Positions 7,298 to 15,964 of a stretch of 64,000 nt of DNA are shown here, in pieces. The position numbers and the translations under genes are program-made. The stretch comes from Dermatophilus congolensis (GTDB taxonomy: Bacteria; Actinomycetota; Actinomycetes; Actinomycetales; Dermatophilaceae), in contig JAUNUP010000015.1 of NCBI GenBank assembly GCA_030538115.1, positions 891 to 64,890 on the forward strand. The letters are read 5' to 3'. The notes under the pieces are model-generated. The model saw only the letters and a list, made by a program, of their open reading frames with translations, had not been told where the DNA came from and did no database searches. Numbering within the stretch: the first letter of the stretch is position 1; each line of letters opens with the position of its first letter.

Positions 7298-8287
7298 GTG
7301 ACGTCACCGACACTCGGGGGTGCTCGCAGCAGCCTCTCGCTCTCCGATCGCGCCGTGGCCGGCGGGTTCGGTGCGGCCTGGCGCGTTCTTCCGGCGATGC
7401 CCGCTCGGATGGCGTACGGGATGTTCGCCGACATCGCCTCTGCCACGTACATCAAGGGCGGAGGCAGCGTGGCGCAGATGCGCCGCAACTACGCGCGCGC
7501 CCGGCCGGAGCTCAGCCCCAACGCCCTCGAAGCGCTCGTCCGCCGCGGCGTCGAGTCCTACATGCGCTACTGGTGCGAGGCGTTTCGGCTCCCCGGCCTC
7601 AACGACCAGCAGTTGCGGGCGAACGTGCGCTCCGTGGGCGACGCACCGATTCGCGAGTCGCTGGCGAACGGCGAACCGGTGATCGGGTTCGTGCCCCACA
7701 TGGGCAATTGGGATGCGGCAGGCGCCTGGGCGTCGGCGAACATGGCGCCCGTCGTCACCGTGATGGAGAACCTCGAACCCGAGAACGTTCTGCGTGGGTT
7801 CATGCGTCTGCGGGAGCAGCGCGGCATCATCCCGTACCCGCTCACAGACTCGAGTGAGGTGCTGCGCAAGCTCATGTCGCACCTCGACAAGCCGCACATC
7901 CTGTCGCTGCTCGGCGACCGCGACCTCACAGGTGGGGGAGTCGAGGTCGACTTCCTCGGCGGCCGCGCGTCGTTCGCCATGGGGCCGGCCGTGCTCGCCC
8001 TGCGCTCGACCGGTCGCGTGGTGCCGATCACCGTGCACTACGAGCCCGTCGAGCGGTCGGTGTGGCCCAGCGGATACCGCTCCGTCGTCACCTTCCACGA
8101 CCCGGTCGTCGACCCCGGCACAGGCCGCACCCGCGACCGCATCGCCGCGATGACGCAGGGCTGTGCCGACGTGCTCGGCACCCACATCCGCGCACACACC
8201 GAGAACTGGCACATGATGCAGCCGGTCTTTCTCGACGACCCGGCCCATCCCGCCAACCGCGCAGCCGCGCCTCCGACCTCCGGCTGA
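7298..8287 (+). CDS. patA: Phosphatidylinositol mannoside acyltransferase
   Basis: A 329-residue member of the LpxL/HtrB-like lysophospholipid acyltransferase family. HMGNWD is the HX4D catalytic motif; LSLLGDRDLTGGGVEVDF and ASFAMGPAVLALRS match the later conserved blocks. PatA moves a palmitoyl group to the mannose of PIM1/PIM2 on the cytoplasmic face of the membrane. The GTG start at 7298 lies two bases after the pgsA stop, indicating translational coupling; the frame is open further upstream, inside pgsA. Order pgsA-patA-pimA is the same as in mycobacteria, which supports the call strongly. Confidence 0.9.
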   Translation: MTSPTLGGARSSLSLSDRAVAGGFGAAWRVLPAMPARMAYGMFADIASATYIKGGGSVAQMRRNYARARPELSPNALEALVRRGVESYMRYWCEAFRLPGLNDQQLRANVRSVGDAPIRESLANGEPVIGFVPHMGNWDAAGAWASANMAPVVTVMENLEPENVLRGFMRLREQRGIIPYPLTDSSEVLRKLMSHLDKPHILSLLGDRDLTGGGVEVDFLGGRASFAMGPAVLALRSTGRVVPITVHYEPVERSVWPSGYRSVVTFHDPVVDPGTGRTRDRIAAMTQGCADVLGTHIRAHTENWHMMQPVFLDDPAHPANRAAAPPTSG

Positions 8288-8290
8288 GCC

Positions 8291-9478
8291 ATGCGCATCG
8301 GCCTGGTCTGCCCGTACAGCTTCGACGTACCCGGCGGGGTGCAGTTTCACATCCGCGACCTCGCGGAGAGCCTGCACCAGCGCGGGCACCACGTGAGCAT
8401 CCTCGCGCCCGCCGACGAGGACGCGCCACTGCCGCCGTTCGTCGTCAGCTCTGGCAAGGCCCTGCCCGTGCGGTACAACGGCTCGGTCGCGCGGCTGACG
8501 TTCGGCCCGACCTCCGCGGGCCGCGTGGCCCGGTGGGTCGAGCAGGGGGCGTTCGACGTGGTACACATCCACGAGCCGATCGCCCCGAGCGTGTCGGTTC
8601 TGGCCCTGTGGGCCGTGGAAGGGCCGATCGTCGCGACCTTCCACACGAGCCTCGTGCGCTCTCGGGCCATGCAGGCCGCGTATCCGCTGGTGCGGGCCAG
8701 TCTGGAGAAGATCCACGGTCGCATCGCCGTGTCCGAGGCGGCGCGGCACACCGTCATCACGCACATGGGAGGCGACGCGGTCGTCATCCCGAACGGCGTG
8801 TTCACGGGGCGGTTCGCACAGGCGGTCGTGCGGCCGGAGTGGCAGGGCACCACGGAGGCGCCGACCATCGCCTTTCTCGGCCGCATCGACGAACCGCGTA
8901 AGGGTCTGCCCGTGCTGTCGCAGGCGCTCGGCGAGATCATCACGCAGATCCCGGGCGTTCGCGTGCTCGTTGCGGGGTACGGCGACATCGACACCGCCGT
9001 CGAACGGCTCGACCTCGACGTGCGTGACAACGTCCACTTTCTCGGGTCGATCACCGAGGAGGAGAAGGCTTCGCTGCTCGCCTCCGTCGACCTATACGTC
9101 GCTCCGCACACCGGCGGCGAGAGCTTCGGCATCGTGCTCGTCGAGGCGATGAGCGCCGGGGCGCCCGTGCTGGCCAGCGACATCTCGGCGTTCGCGCAGG
9201 TGCTCGACGGAGGCCGTGTGGGCGCGCTGTTCCCCAACGGCGACGCGGCCGCCCTCGCGCGCGAGGCCGTGGCGCTGCTGCGCGACCCCGCTCGGCGCGA
9301 GGCCCTGTCGGAGGCGGCGTCGCTGTGGTGTCGCCGGTTCGACTGGGATTCGGTCTCCGACGACATCATCGCCGTCTACGAGACCGTCATCGAGGGAGTG
9401 CCCGAGCCGGGCGCCCCCGACGCACGCGGACCCCGCGAGTGGCTACGCAGAAGACGCGAGAGGAGAGGTCAGTCGTGA
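8291..9478 (+). CDS. pimA: Phosphatidylinositol alpha-mannosyltransferase PimA
   Basis: A 395-residue GT4-family glycosyltransferase with two Rossmann-like halves. The N-terminal VPGGVQFHIRDLA contains the GGV loop typical of PimA; VVHIHEP and ATFHTSL follow; the C-terminal half has FLGRIDEPRKGLPVL and the EX7E-type segment ESFGIVLVEAM that binds GDP-mannose. It transfers the first mannose to the 2-position of phosphatidylinositol. ATG 8291 is three bases after the patA stop. The last 35 or so residues form an Arg-rich tail. The stop overlaps the start of the next gene (GTGA). Confidence 0.92.
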   Translation: MRIGLVCPYSFDVPGGVQFHIRDLAESLHQRGHHVSILAPADEDAPLPPFVVSSGKALPVRYNGSVARLTFGPTSAGRVARWVEQGAFDVVHIHEPIAPSVSVLALWAVEGPIVATFHTSLVRSRAMQAAYPLVRASLEKIHGRIAVSEAARHTVITHMGGDAVVIPNGVFTGRFAQAVVRPEWQGTTEAPTIAFLGRIDEPRKGLPVLSQALGEIITQIPGVRVLVAGYGDIDTAVERLDLDVRDNVHFLGSITEEEKASLLASVDLYVAPHTGGESFGIVLVEAMSAGAPVLASDISAFAQVLDGGRVGALFPNGDAAALAREAVALLRDPARREALSEAASLWCRRFDWDSVSDDIIAVYETVIEGVPEPGAPDARGPREWLRRRRERRGQS

Positions 9479-10116
9479 GCACGCTCGAGATCGTCACCGT
9501 CGTCATCGCGGTGCTCGTCGTCATCGGTTGGTATCTGTCGTACACGGCGGCGCGGCTGCACCGTCTGCAGACCCGGGTGGAGGGGGCTCTCGCCGCCCTC
9601 GACGCTCACCTCGTGCGCCGCGCCGACGCTGCCGTCGAGCTCGCCAACTCCGGACTACTCGACCCCGCGACCTCCCTCATCCTCGCCTCCGCCGCCGCCG
9701 AATCCCTCGACCAGGACGACACGCTCACCAGCCTCGACTGGGAGGAGGGCGGCCTCGCCCAGCGCGAACTCGTCGAGAGCGGCCTCACTCAGGCGCTGCG
9801 TCTCGCTCTGCCGGGAGGCCAGGTGGAGGCCGCGACAGTCTCGGGCGAGACGGATGCCGACCGACCCCACCTGCGCGTCGTCGGGGGTGCGTTCGGGGAG
9901 GACGGCGACGATCTCTCGCCCGAAGTCACCGTGCGGCGGGTTCTCGACTCCCACAGGCGGGTGCGTCTGTCGCGGCAGTTCTACAACGACGCGGTCACCG
10001 ACGTGCAGCGGCTGCGGCGCAAAGGCGTCGTCAAGACGTTCAGACTCGCCGGGCACGCACTCGTGCCACGCACCGTGGAATTCGACGACGACCTCACCGC
10101 AGGCGTGAACTCCTGA
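9475..10116 (+). CDS. LemA-like membrane-anchored protein
   Basis: A 213-residue protein with one N-terminal membrane helix (about residues 5-22) followed by a helical region like LemA: LHRLQTRVEGALAALDAHLV matches the first LemA helix, and RLSRQFYNDAVTDVQRLRR its typical C-terminal helix. LemA proteins have an extracytoplasmic N-terminus and a cytoplasmic helical bundle; their function is unknown. The central part is divergent and acidic. The GTG start at 9475 overlaps the pimA stop and has AGGAGAGG upstream (9461-9468), so it is the last gene of the PIM operon. The Mycobacterium neighbour Rv2609c occupies an equivalent position. Confidence 0.65.
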   Translation: MSTLEIVTVVIAVLVVIGWYLSYTAARLHRLQTRVEGALAALDAHLVRRADAAVELANSGLLDPATSLILASAAAESLDQDDTLTSLDWEEGGLAQRELVESGLTQALRLALPGGQVEAATVSGETDADRPHLRVVGGAFGEDGDDLSPEVTVRRVLDSHRRVRLSRQFYNDAVTDVQRLRRKGVVKTFRLAGHALVPRTVEFDDDLTAGVNS

Positions 10117-10233
10117 GCCCCGCCTCCGTGCGATGAAAAGCGCGTGCGACGGCTGCGGTCGAGACGCCGAGTAAGATGGGGCGGATTCGACGCTGAGCCG
10201 AACCTGGCACGCAACCGGTTAGAGGAGACACGT

Positions 10234-11004
10234 ATGGCCGGCCACTCCAAGTGGGCGACTACGAAGCACAAGAAGGCCGCACTCGACGCGAAGCGAGGCA
10301 AACTCTTCGCGAAGCTCATCAAGAACATCGAGGTCGCGGCGCGCACTGGCGGCGGTGACATCGCAGGTAACCCGACGCTTTTCGACGCCGTACAGAAGGC
10401 CAAGAAGAGCTCGGTGCCCAACGACAACATCGACCGCGCCGTCAAGCGCGGCTCGGGTGCCGAGGCCGGCGGAGCCGACTGGCAGACGATCATGTACGAG
10501 GGCTACGCGCCCGGCGGCGTTGCCGTGCTCATCGAGTGCCTCACCGACAACCGCAACCGCGCCGCCACCGAGGTGCGGGTCGCTCTGACCCGCAACGGCG
10601 GTTCGCTCGCCGACCCCGGCTCCGTCGCCTACAACTTCGCCCGCAAGGGCGTCGTCATGGTTCCCAAGGCCCAGAAAGACGGCGAGACCACCGAAGACGA
10701 CCTGCTCGAGGTCGTACTCGAAGCCGGTGCCGAGGATGTCGAGGACTACGGCGACAGCTTCCGCATCCTCTCCGAGGCCACCGATTTCGTCGCCGTGCGC
10801 ACCGCACTGCAGGAGGCAGGGGTCGACTACGACTCCGCCGAGGCCGAATTCGTGCCGAACCTCGTGATCGACCTCGACGCCGACGGTGCCCGCAAGATGA
10901 TGCGCGTCGTCGACGCCCTCGAAGACAGCGACGACGTGCAGAACGTCTTCGTCAACGGCGACGTTTCCGACGAGGTCGCCGCCGAACTCGAGAACGACGA
11001 CTGA
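10234..11004 (+). CDS. yebC: YebC/PmpR-family protein (TACO1 family)
   Basis: A 256-residue protein of standard length. It begins [14 protein letters not shown], the hallmark YebC N-terminus, and includes [14 protein letters not shown] and [19 protein letters not shown]. Older work describes YebC as a transcription regulator; more recent work links the family to translation through difficult (for example proline-rich) sequences. The ATG at 10234 is preceded by AGAGGAGA at 10221-10228. A TAAGAT box at 10172 may be the promoter. It precedes ruvC, as in many actinobacteria, and a terminator hairpin separates the two. Confidence 0.93.
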   Translation: MAGHSKWATTKHKKAALDAKRGKLFAKLIKNIEVAARTGGGDIAGNPTLFDAVQKAKKSSVPNDNIDRAVKRGSGAEAGGADWQTIMYEGYAPGGVAVLIECLTDNRNRAATEVRVALTRNGGSLADPGSVAYNFARKGVVMVPKAQKDGETTEDDLLEVVLEAGAEDVEDYGDSFRILSEATDFVAVRTALQEAGVDYDSAEAEFVPNLVIDLDADGARKMMRVVDALEDSDDVQNVFVNGDVSDEVAAELENDD

Positions 11005-11060
11005 GTCGTCTACGACGACGGAACGCCCCCGCCGAGTAGGCGGGCACCTGAAGTCGCAAC

Positions 11061-11092
11061 CGCCCCGGCCTGTCACACGACAGGTCGGGGCG
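11061..11092. terminator. Terminator hairpin after yebC
   Basis: A 13-bp stem with one mismatch (CGCCCCGGCCTGT against ACAGGTCGGGGCG) and a six-base loop in the yebC-ruvC gap. Confidence 0.7.
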
Positions 11093-11121
11093 CGCTCGTC
11101 CGCGCGTGACAAGGTGGGGCA

Positions 11122-11652
11122 GTGAGAGTTCTCGCCGTCGACCCCGGACTCACGCGCTGCGGCGTGGGAGTGGTGGAGGGCGTACCCGGGCGGCCGCTGA
11201 CCATGATCGCGGTGGGCGTCATCCGCACGCCGACCGGCGATCCGATCCACGAGCGGCTCAACAGCCTGGCGGGGCAACTCGACGAATGGTTCGCGCTCCA
11301 TCGGCCCGACGCCGTCGCAGTGGAGCGGGTCTTCGCGCGGGCCGACGTCAGCACGATCATGGGTACGGCGCAGGCCAGCGCGATCCCGATGCTGGCGGCG
11401 GCGCGCCTCGAACTGCCCCTCGCCCTCCACACGCCCAGTGAGGTGAAAGCCGCCGTGACCGGGAACGGTCGCGCCGACAAAGCACAGGTCACAGCGATGA
11501 TCACCCGCATTCTCCAACTCGACGCGCCACCCAAGCCCGCCGACGCCGCCGACGCCCTCGCGCTCGCCGTGTGTCACGTGTGGCGTGGGGGAGCCGCCTC
11601 CCGCATCGACGCAGCCATGGCCGCAGCGAAGCGCCCGCGAGGATGCGCATGA
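11122..11652 (+). CDS. ruvC: Holliday junction resolvase RuvC
   Basis: A 176-residue endonuclease with the RNase H-like fold. AVDPGLTRCG holds the first catalytic Asp, VERVF the Glu, and PADAADALALAVCH the two C-terminal Asp residues, so the four-acid centre is intact. RuvC cuts four-way DNA junctions brought to it by RuvAB. Start GTG 11122 gives MRVLAVDPG, the normal N-terminus. The stop overlaps a tiny open frame, and ruvA begins 192 bases downstream. Confidence 0.94.
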   Translation: MRVLAVDPGLTRCGVGVVEGVPGRPLTMIAVGVIRTPTGDPIHERLNSLAGQLDEWFALHRPDAVAVERVFARADVSTIMGTAQASAIPMLAAARLELPLALHTPSEVKAAVTGNGRADKAQVTAMITRILQLDAPPKPADAADALALAVCHVWRGGAASRIDAAMAAAKRPRGCA

Positions 11653-11723
11653 TCCCCCTGCCCGTTTCTGTCGCTCTCGCGTGGCGAACGGTGCGGTGGC
11701 TGCTCGGTCGCGAACAGGCCTGA
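11643..11723 (+). CDS. Possible 26-codon small ORF after ruvC
   Basis: ATG 11643 (or the in-frame ATG 11649, whose ATGA overlaps the ruvC stop) opens a frame of 26 (or 24) residues ending at 11721-11723: MRMIPLPVSVALAWRTVRWL, then LGREQA. It has one amphipathic, Val/Leu/Trp/Arg-rich helix, like many small membrane-associated peptides. The ATGA overlap would allow translational coupling to ruvC. I do not recognise it, and it may be chance. Confidence 0.2.
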   Translation: MRMIPLPVSVALAWRTVRWLLGREQA

Positions 11724-11844
11724 CGTCGGTCGACGGCGAGGCTGGCCGACTCTGTCGGTGATCGGCGATAGGGTCGACGGCGAACATATGTCCTAGGGAT
11801 TCGACTGGGAATCGACAGGGATTCGACACACTGCGGGGGAGACG

Positions 11845-12471
11845 ATGATCGCGTCGGTCAACGGAACAGTCGCTCGTGCCGGGCTCGATCACGCCGTGGT
11901 CGAGGTCGGCGGCGTCGGCCTCCTCGTACGACTCACCCCCGGTACGGCCTCCGGGCTGAGGCCGGGGGAGCAGGCGCACCTGGCGACTTCCCTGGTGATC
12001 CGTGAAGACGCTTGGACGCTCTACGGTTTCGCCGACGACACCGAACGCGAGATCTTCGAGGTGGCGCAGAGCGTCACGGGAGTCGGGCCGCGCATGGCAC
12101 AGGCGATGCTCGCGGTTTTCACACCTGCTCGGCTCCGCTCAGCCATCGCCGGTGGTGAGATCGCCACCCTCGTCAAGGTGCCCGGCATCGGCAAGAAGAG
12201 CGCCGAACGCATCGTGCTCGAACTCAAAGACAAGATGCTGGCCCTGACGCTCGCCTCCGACGACATCGACGACCCCGGTATCGACGCTGCCGAAACGGCG
12301 ACCGATGGTGACGCCGCACCGTGGCGTGCCCCTGTGGTCGAGGCGCTCGTAAGCCTCGGCTGGTCGGTGAAGCAGGCCGAAGGCGGAGCCGATGCGGTAC
12401 TCGCCGAGGTCGGCGCAAACGCCGAAGTCGGTGTCGCCCTCAAGGCCGCGCTGAAAGAACTCGGTCGATGA
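11845..12471 (+). CDS. ruvA: Holliday junction branch migration protein RuvA
   Basis: A 208-residue protein with the three RuvA domains: an N-terminal OB fold ([13 protein letters not shown]), two helix-hairpin-helix motifs (VTGVGPRMA and [19 protein letters not shown]), and a C-terminal RuvB-binding domain ([15 protein letters not shown]). As a tetramer it holds the Holliday junction open for RuvB. ATG 11845 has GGGGGAG at 11835-11841. The last codon overlaps the ruvB start (ATGA), so the two are translationally coupled. A TAGGGT at 11769-11774 could drive ruvAB separately from ruvC. Confidence 0.94.
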   Translation: MIASVNGTVARAGLDHAVVEVGGVGLLVRLTPGTASGLRPGEQAHLATSLVIREDAWTLYGFADDTEREIFEVAQSVTGVGPRMAQAMLAVFTPARLRSAIAGGEIATLVKVPGIGKKSAERIVLELKDKMLALTLASDDIDDPGIDAAETATDGDAAPWRAPVVEALVSLGWSVKQAEGGADAVLAEVGANAEVGVALKAALKELGR

Positions 12472-13679
12472 GCGACTGGCGCGAACATGCCTATTCCGAC
12501 GAAGAACTCGGTCGTGGTTCGAACGTGGAGTACGAGCGGTACGACGACGGCTCGGTCGACGCGACGGCCCGCATCGTCGATCCGGGTGCCCAGGTGGGCG
12601 ACGACGGAGACGAGCGCCAGATCGAGGCGGCCTTACGTCCGAAGCGGCTGGCCGATTTTCCGGGGCAGACGCGAGTGCGCGATCAGATGTCGCTGGTGCT
12701 GGAGGCCGCCAAGCGCCGCGGCACGCCTCCCGACCACATCCTGCTCTCCGGGCCGCCGGGTCTGGGCAAGACGACCCTGGCCATGATCGTGGCGGCCGAG
12801 TTGGGGGCACCGATCCGCGTGACCAGCGGGCCCGCGATCCAGCACGCCGGCGACCTCGCCTCGATCCTGTCCTCGCTCACCGAGGGCGAAGTGCTCTTTC
12901 TCGACGAGATCCACCGCATGGCCCGCCCCGCGGAGGAGATGCTCTACCTCGCGATGGAGGATTTCAGGGTCGACATCGTCGTCGGCAAGGGGCCCGGAGC
13001 CACGGCGATCCCGCTGGAGCTGGCTCCGTTCACCGTGGTCGGCGCCACGACCCGCTCCGGACTGCTGCCCGCACCGTTGCGCGACCGGTTCGGGTTCACC
13101 GGGCATCTCGATTTCTACGCCACCGAAGACCTTGTGCGCATCGTGCACCGGTCGTCCGGGCTGCTCGGTGTTCAGGCGTCGGAGGCGGGGGTGTGGGAGA
13201 TCGCGAGCCGTTCGCGCGGAACACCGCGTATCGCCAACCGTCTGCTGCGTCGCGTACGCGACTGGGCGCAGGTGCACGGCAACGGTCACGTCGATGAGGA
13301 GGCGGCGCACGCCGCGCTCGACCTCTTCGACGTCGACCCGCGCGGGCTCGACCGTCTCGACCGCGCCGTTCTCGACTCTTTGTGCCGTCGTTTCGGAGGC
13401 GGGCCGGTGGGTGTATCGACCCTGGCCGTGGCGGTGGGCGAAGAACCCGACACGGTCGAGACGGTCGCGGAGCCGTTTCTCGTGCGTGAGGGGTTCGTCA
13501 TCCGCACGCCGCGGGGCCGCATGGCTTCGGCGGCGGCGTTCGAGCACCTCGGCCTGCCCGTTCCCGATGGCGCGCTCGGTCTCGGAGCGACGTCCGGAGG
13601 CGCGGGCGGAGGGGCGGGAGGGAGCCGCGCCGGGCAAGACCAGCTCCCGCTCGGAGACCAGGGCCGGTTCGGTCCGTGA
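12468..13679 (+). CDS. ruvB: Holliday junction branch migration helicase RuvB
   Basis: A 403-residue AAA+ motor. Walker A is GPPGLGKTT, Walker B is LFLDEIH, sensor 1 lies in [17 protein letters not shown], and the C-terminal winged helix includes [10 protein letters not shown]. RuvB hexamers pump DNA through the RuvA-junction complex. The protein has an acidic N-terminal extension of about 50 residues before the conserved [12 protein letters not shown], and a Gly-rich C-terminal tail with an [15 protein letters not shown] stretch. The ATG overlaps the ruvA stop by four bases. yajC, which usually follows ruvB, is not present. Confidence 0.95.
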   Translation: MSDWREHAYSDEELGRGSNVEYERYDDGSVDATARIVDPGAQVGDDGDERQIEAALRPKRLADFPGQTRVRDQMSLVLEAAKRRGTPPDHILLSGPPGLGKTTLAMIVAAELGAPIRVTSGPAIQHAGDLASILSSLTEGEVLFLDEIHRMARPAEEMLYLAMEDFRVDIVVGKGPGATAIPLELAPFTVVGATTRSGLLPAPLRDRFGFTGHLDFYATEDLVRIVHRSSGLLGVQASEAGVWEIASRSRGTPRIANRLLRRVRDWAQVHGNGHVDEEAAHAALDLFDVDPRGLDRLDRAVLDSLCRRFGGGPVGVSTLAVAVGEEPDTVETVAEPFLVREGFVIRTPRGRMASAAAFEHLGLPVPDGALGLGATSGGAGGGAGGSRAGQDQLPLGDQGRFGP

Positions 13680-14038
13680 ACCTCGGCGGCACGAGTCGAG
13701 GTGCCCCCATCGACGGCCTCGGTCGGCGAGGCACGTTGGCCCGCACACTCGCCCGTCACCTAGACTGTTCGATGGCGTGTCGTGGGGGCACCGATGAGGT
13801 GCCCGTTCGCGGATGCGTCAACCGGTTCGTTGGGGGACGGCCGTCGAACGACGAACACCACTGACGAGGACAGCGCATATGCACGTGATCGGGGTGGGCC
13901 ACGCCTGGCCGTCACCTGAGTCGACGACTCTGTCGTCACTCCACCTCCCGACGTCTTCCGTATCCGACGGCGCGCCTTCGCGCTGTGCCGGTGCGAGCGG
14001 CGAGATGAGCCGTGCAGTCCGTGAGGCGAGGAGCGACC
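13680..14038 (+). promoter_or_regulatory. 359-base ruvB-secD gap: long secD leader
   Basis: yajC would normally lie here, but no reading frame with its N-terminal membrane helix is seen. A possible promoter has TTGGCC at 13736 and TAGACT at 13761-13766, which would give a leader of about 265 bases. Within it are a short hairpin GGGCACC/GGTGCCC (13786-13804) and two small frames (41 codons from ATG 13794, 57 codons from ATG 13879). Regulation through the leader is speculation. Confidence 0.4.
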
Positions 14039-14052
14039 GTGGCGCGCAGTGA
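13879..14052 (+). CDS. Possible 57-codon small ORF overlapping secD start
   Basis: ATG 13879 has GAGGA (13866-13870) eight bases upstream, a fair ribosome binding site, and the frame ends at 14050-14052, overlapping the proposed secD start by 14 bases. The predicted peptide begins MHVIGVGHAWPSPESTTLSS, is Ser-rich and has no membrane helix, so it is not YajC. It could be a leader peptide that couples translation to secD, or a chance frame in GC-rich DNA. Confidence 0.2.
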   Translation: MHVIGVGHAWPSPESTTLSSLHLPTSSVSDGAPSRCAGASGEMSRAVREARSDRGAQ

Positions 14053-15964
14053 ATCCAATGTGGGAACCGAGCGCACGAAGCTCCAGGCCAGTAGGCCTGC
14101 GCACGTGCAGGCGCGGCGTGACCTCTCGTGGGCCGCGATCATCACGGCGGCCCTGACGGCTCTGTTGGCGGCCTCCGTCTTCGTGTGGGGCGGCTCGTGG
14201 GCACCCAAGCTGGGCCTCGACCTCGAGGGCGGCACGCAGATGATCCTGCAGCCCCAGGTCAACGAGGGGCAGCAGGTCAACGCCGAGCAGCTCAACCAGG
14301 CCGTCGACATCATGCGTGCCCGTGTCGATGGGCAGGGTGTCGCCGAGGCCGAGGTCTCGACGCTGGGCAACAACGTCGTCGTCTCGATTCCGGGCGCGAT
14401 GACCAAGCAGCAGGAAGACGCGCTGCGGGCCAGCTCGCAGATGTCGTTCCGGCCGGTGCTCGCGATGCTTCCGGTCGAGCAGGCCACCGAGCTCCAGCCG
14501 ACCGAGGGCACCAACCCGACCGAGGGCACCAACCCCACGGAGGCGCCCGCGACGCCCGCCACGTCACCCAGTGCTGCACCCGCGACGCCTGCCGCGTCGC
14601 CGAGCGCGTCTCCTGCGAGGTCGGGCCAGCCCGCCTCCGGTGGCGGCATGAACGCGCCTCTGACGCCCCCGGTTCCGTCTCCGACACCGACCGGCACCTC
14701 GACGCAGGCACCCTCCGGGCTGCCCACGAACGACGGCGCCCCCCAGGTCACCGACGCGGTTCTCGCCGACCCGACCAAGCTCGTCGAGATCGCCACGAGC
14801 GAAGCGTGGATGACCCCCGAACTCCAGATGGAGGCGCTGACCTTCACCTGTGAAACGGCCGGCACGACCTCTCGTCCCGACCCGCGCAAGGCCACCATCG
14901 CGTGCGACGAGCAGAACCAGGCGAAGTACATCCTGGGCCCGACGGTGATGGACGGTAACAACATCGCCGACGCCAGCTCGGGAATGGCCACCAACCCCCA
15001 GACGGGCCAGGCCACCGGCGGCTACGAGGTGCGCCTGTCGACGCACAACGACTACGTGCAGGCCTACGCCACGATCTCCGGCTACATGGTCAACCTCGAG
15101 CAGCCCCGTAACCAGCTCGCCGCGGTGCTCGACAACCGTGTGATCTCGGCTCCGTACTTCTCCTCGGCCATCACCGGTGGCCAGGCCTCGATCTCCGGCG
15201 ACTTCAGCGCAGAGGAGTCCAAGCTGCTCGCCGACCAGCTGAAGTTCGGTGCACTGCCCATGTCGTTCAGCGTGCAGAGCACCGAGAACGTCAGCCCGAA
15301 CGTCGGTGGCGACCAGCTCCGCAACGGCATCTACGCGGGTATCGCGGGTCTGCTGCTCGTGTTCTTCTACTTCCTCTGGCAGTACAAGGCCCTCGGTTTC
15401 GTCACCGTGGCGTCGGTGATCTTCGTGGGCGTTCTCACGTACCTCTGCCTGGCCCTGATGGGGTGGGGGTACAACCTCCGCCTGACCATGGCCGGTGTCA
15501 CGGGTGCGATCGTCGCGATCGGTACGACGGCCGACTCGTTCATCGTCTACTTCGAACGTGTGAGAGACGAGATGCGTGAGGGCAAACGCCTGGAGGCCGC
15601 GGTGCAGGCCGGCTGGGCCCGCGCCCGCCGCACCATCCTCGTCTCCGACGGCGTGAACCTCATCGCGGCTCTGGTGCTCTACATGCTCGCCGCGGCGAAC
15701 GTGCGTGGCTTCGCGTTCATGCTGATCCTCACGACGCTGCTCGACCTGCTCGTGACCTTCTTGTTCACGCACCCGCTGCTCACTCTGCTGGCACGCACCG
15801 ATTTCTTCGGTCGCGGCCACAAGTGGTCGGGCTTCGACCCCAAGACCCTCGGTCAGACCCCCGCGTATCGCGGCGCCGGTCAGTTCACCATCGCAGACCG
15901 CAAGGCCGCCGCTGCCGGCGCCACGTCCGTGTCCGCCGCGGAACCCCAGGGAGGCACGGCATGA
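14039..15964 (+). CDS. secD: Protein translocase subunit SecD
   Basis: A 641-residue RND-type membrane protein. Helix 1 is near residues 30-50, then LGLDLEGGTQMILQ (the conserved D1 motif), a large extracytoplasmic P1 domain, and five more helices near the C-terminus with the typical GVTGAIVAIGTTADSFIVYFERVRDE segment. SecDF uses the proton gradient to pull exported proteins across the membrane. GTG 14039 was chosen over GTG 14012 because AGGAG at 14029-14033 is correctly spaced. The P1 domain carries a low-complexity insert of about 80 residues rich in Pro, Thr, Ala and Ser, with PTEGTN repeated. The stop overlaps secF (ATGA). Confidence 0.94.
   Translation: MARSESNVGTERTKLQASRPAHVQARRDLSWAAIITAALTALLAASVFVWGGSWAPKLGLDLEGGTQMILQPQVNEGQQVNAEQLNQAVDIMRARVDGQGVAEAEVSTLGNNVVVSIPGAMTKQQEDALRASSQMSFRPVLAMLPVEQATELQPTEGTNPTEGTNPTEAPATPATSPSAAPATPAASPSASPARSGQPASGGGMNAPLTPPVPSPTPTGTSTQAPSGLPTNDGAPQVTDAVLADPTKLVEIATSEAWMTPELQMEALTFTCETAGTTSRPDPRKATIACDEQNQAKYILGPTVMDGNNIADASSGMATNPQTGQATGGYEVRLSTHNDYVQAYATISGYMVNLEQPRNQLAAVLDNRVISAPYFSSAITGGQASISGDFSAEESKLLADQLKFGALPMSFSVQSTENVSPNVGGDQLRNGIYAGIAGLLLVFFYFLWQYKALGFVTVASVIFVGVLTYLCLALMGWGYNLRLTMAGVTGAIVAIGTTADSFIVYFERVRDEMREGKRLEAAVQAGWARARRTILVSDGVNLIAALVLYMLAAANVRGFAFMLILTTLLDLLVTFLFTHPLLTLLARTDFFGRGHKWSGFDPKTLGQTPAYRGAGQFTIADRKAAAAGATSVSAAEPQGGTA

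Noticed and set aside
10219..11979. A 586-codon minus-strand frame across yebC and ruvC
   Set aside because: It spans two well-supported plus-strand genes and a terminator and has no homology-like pattern.
13813..14052. The frame before secD as yajC
   Set aside because: The predicted peptide has no N-terminal membrane helix and none of the YajC pattern.
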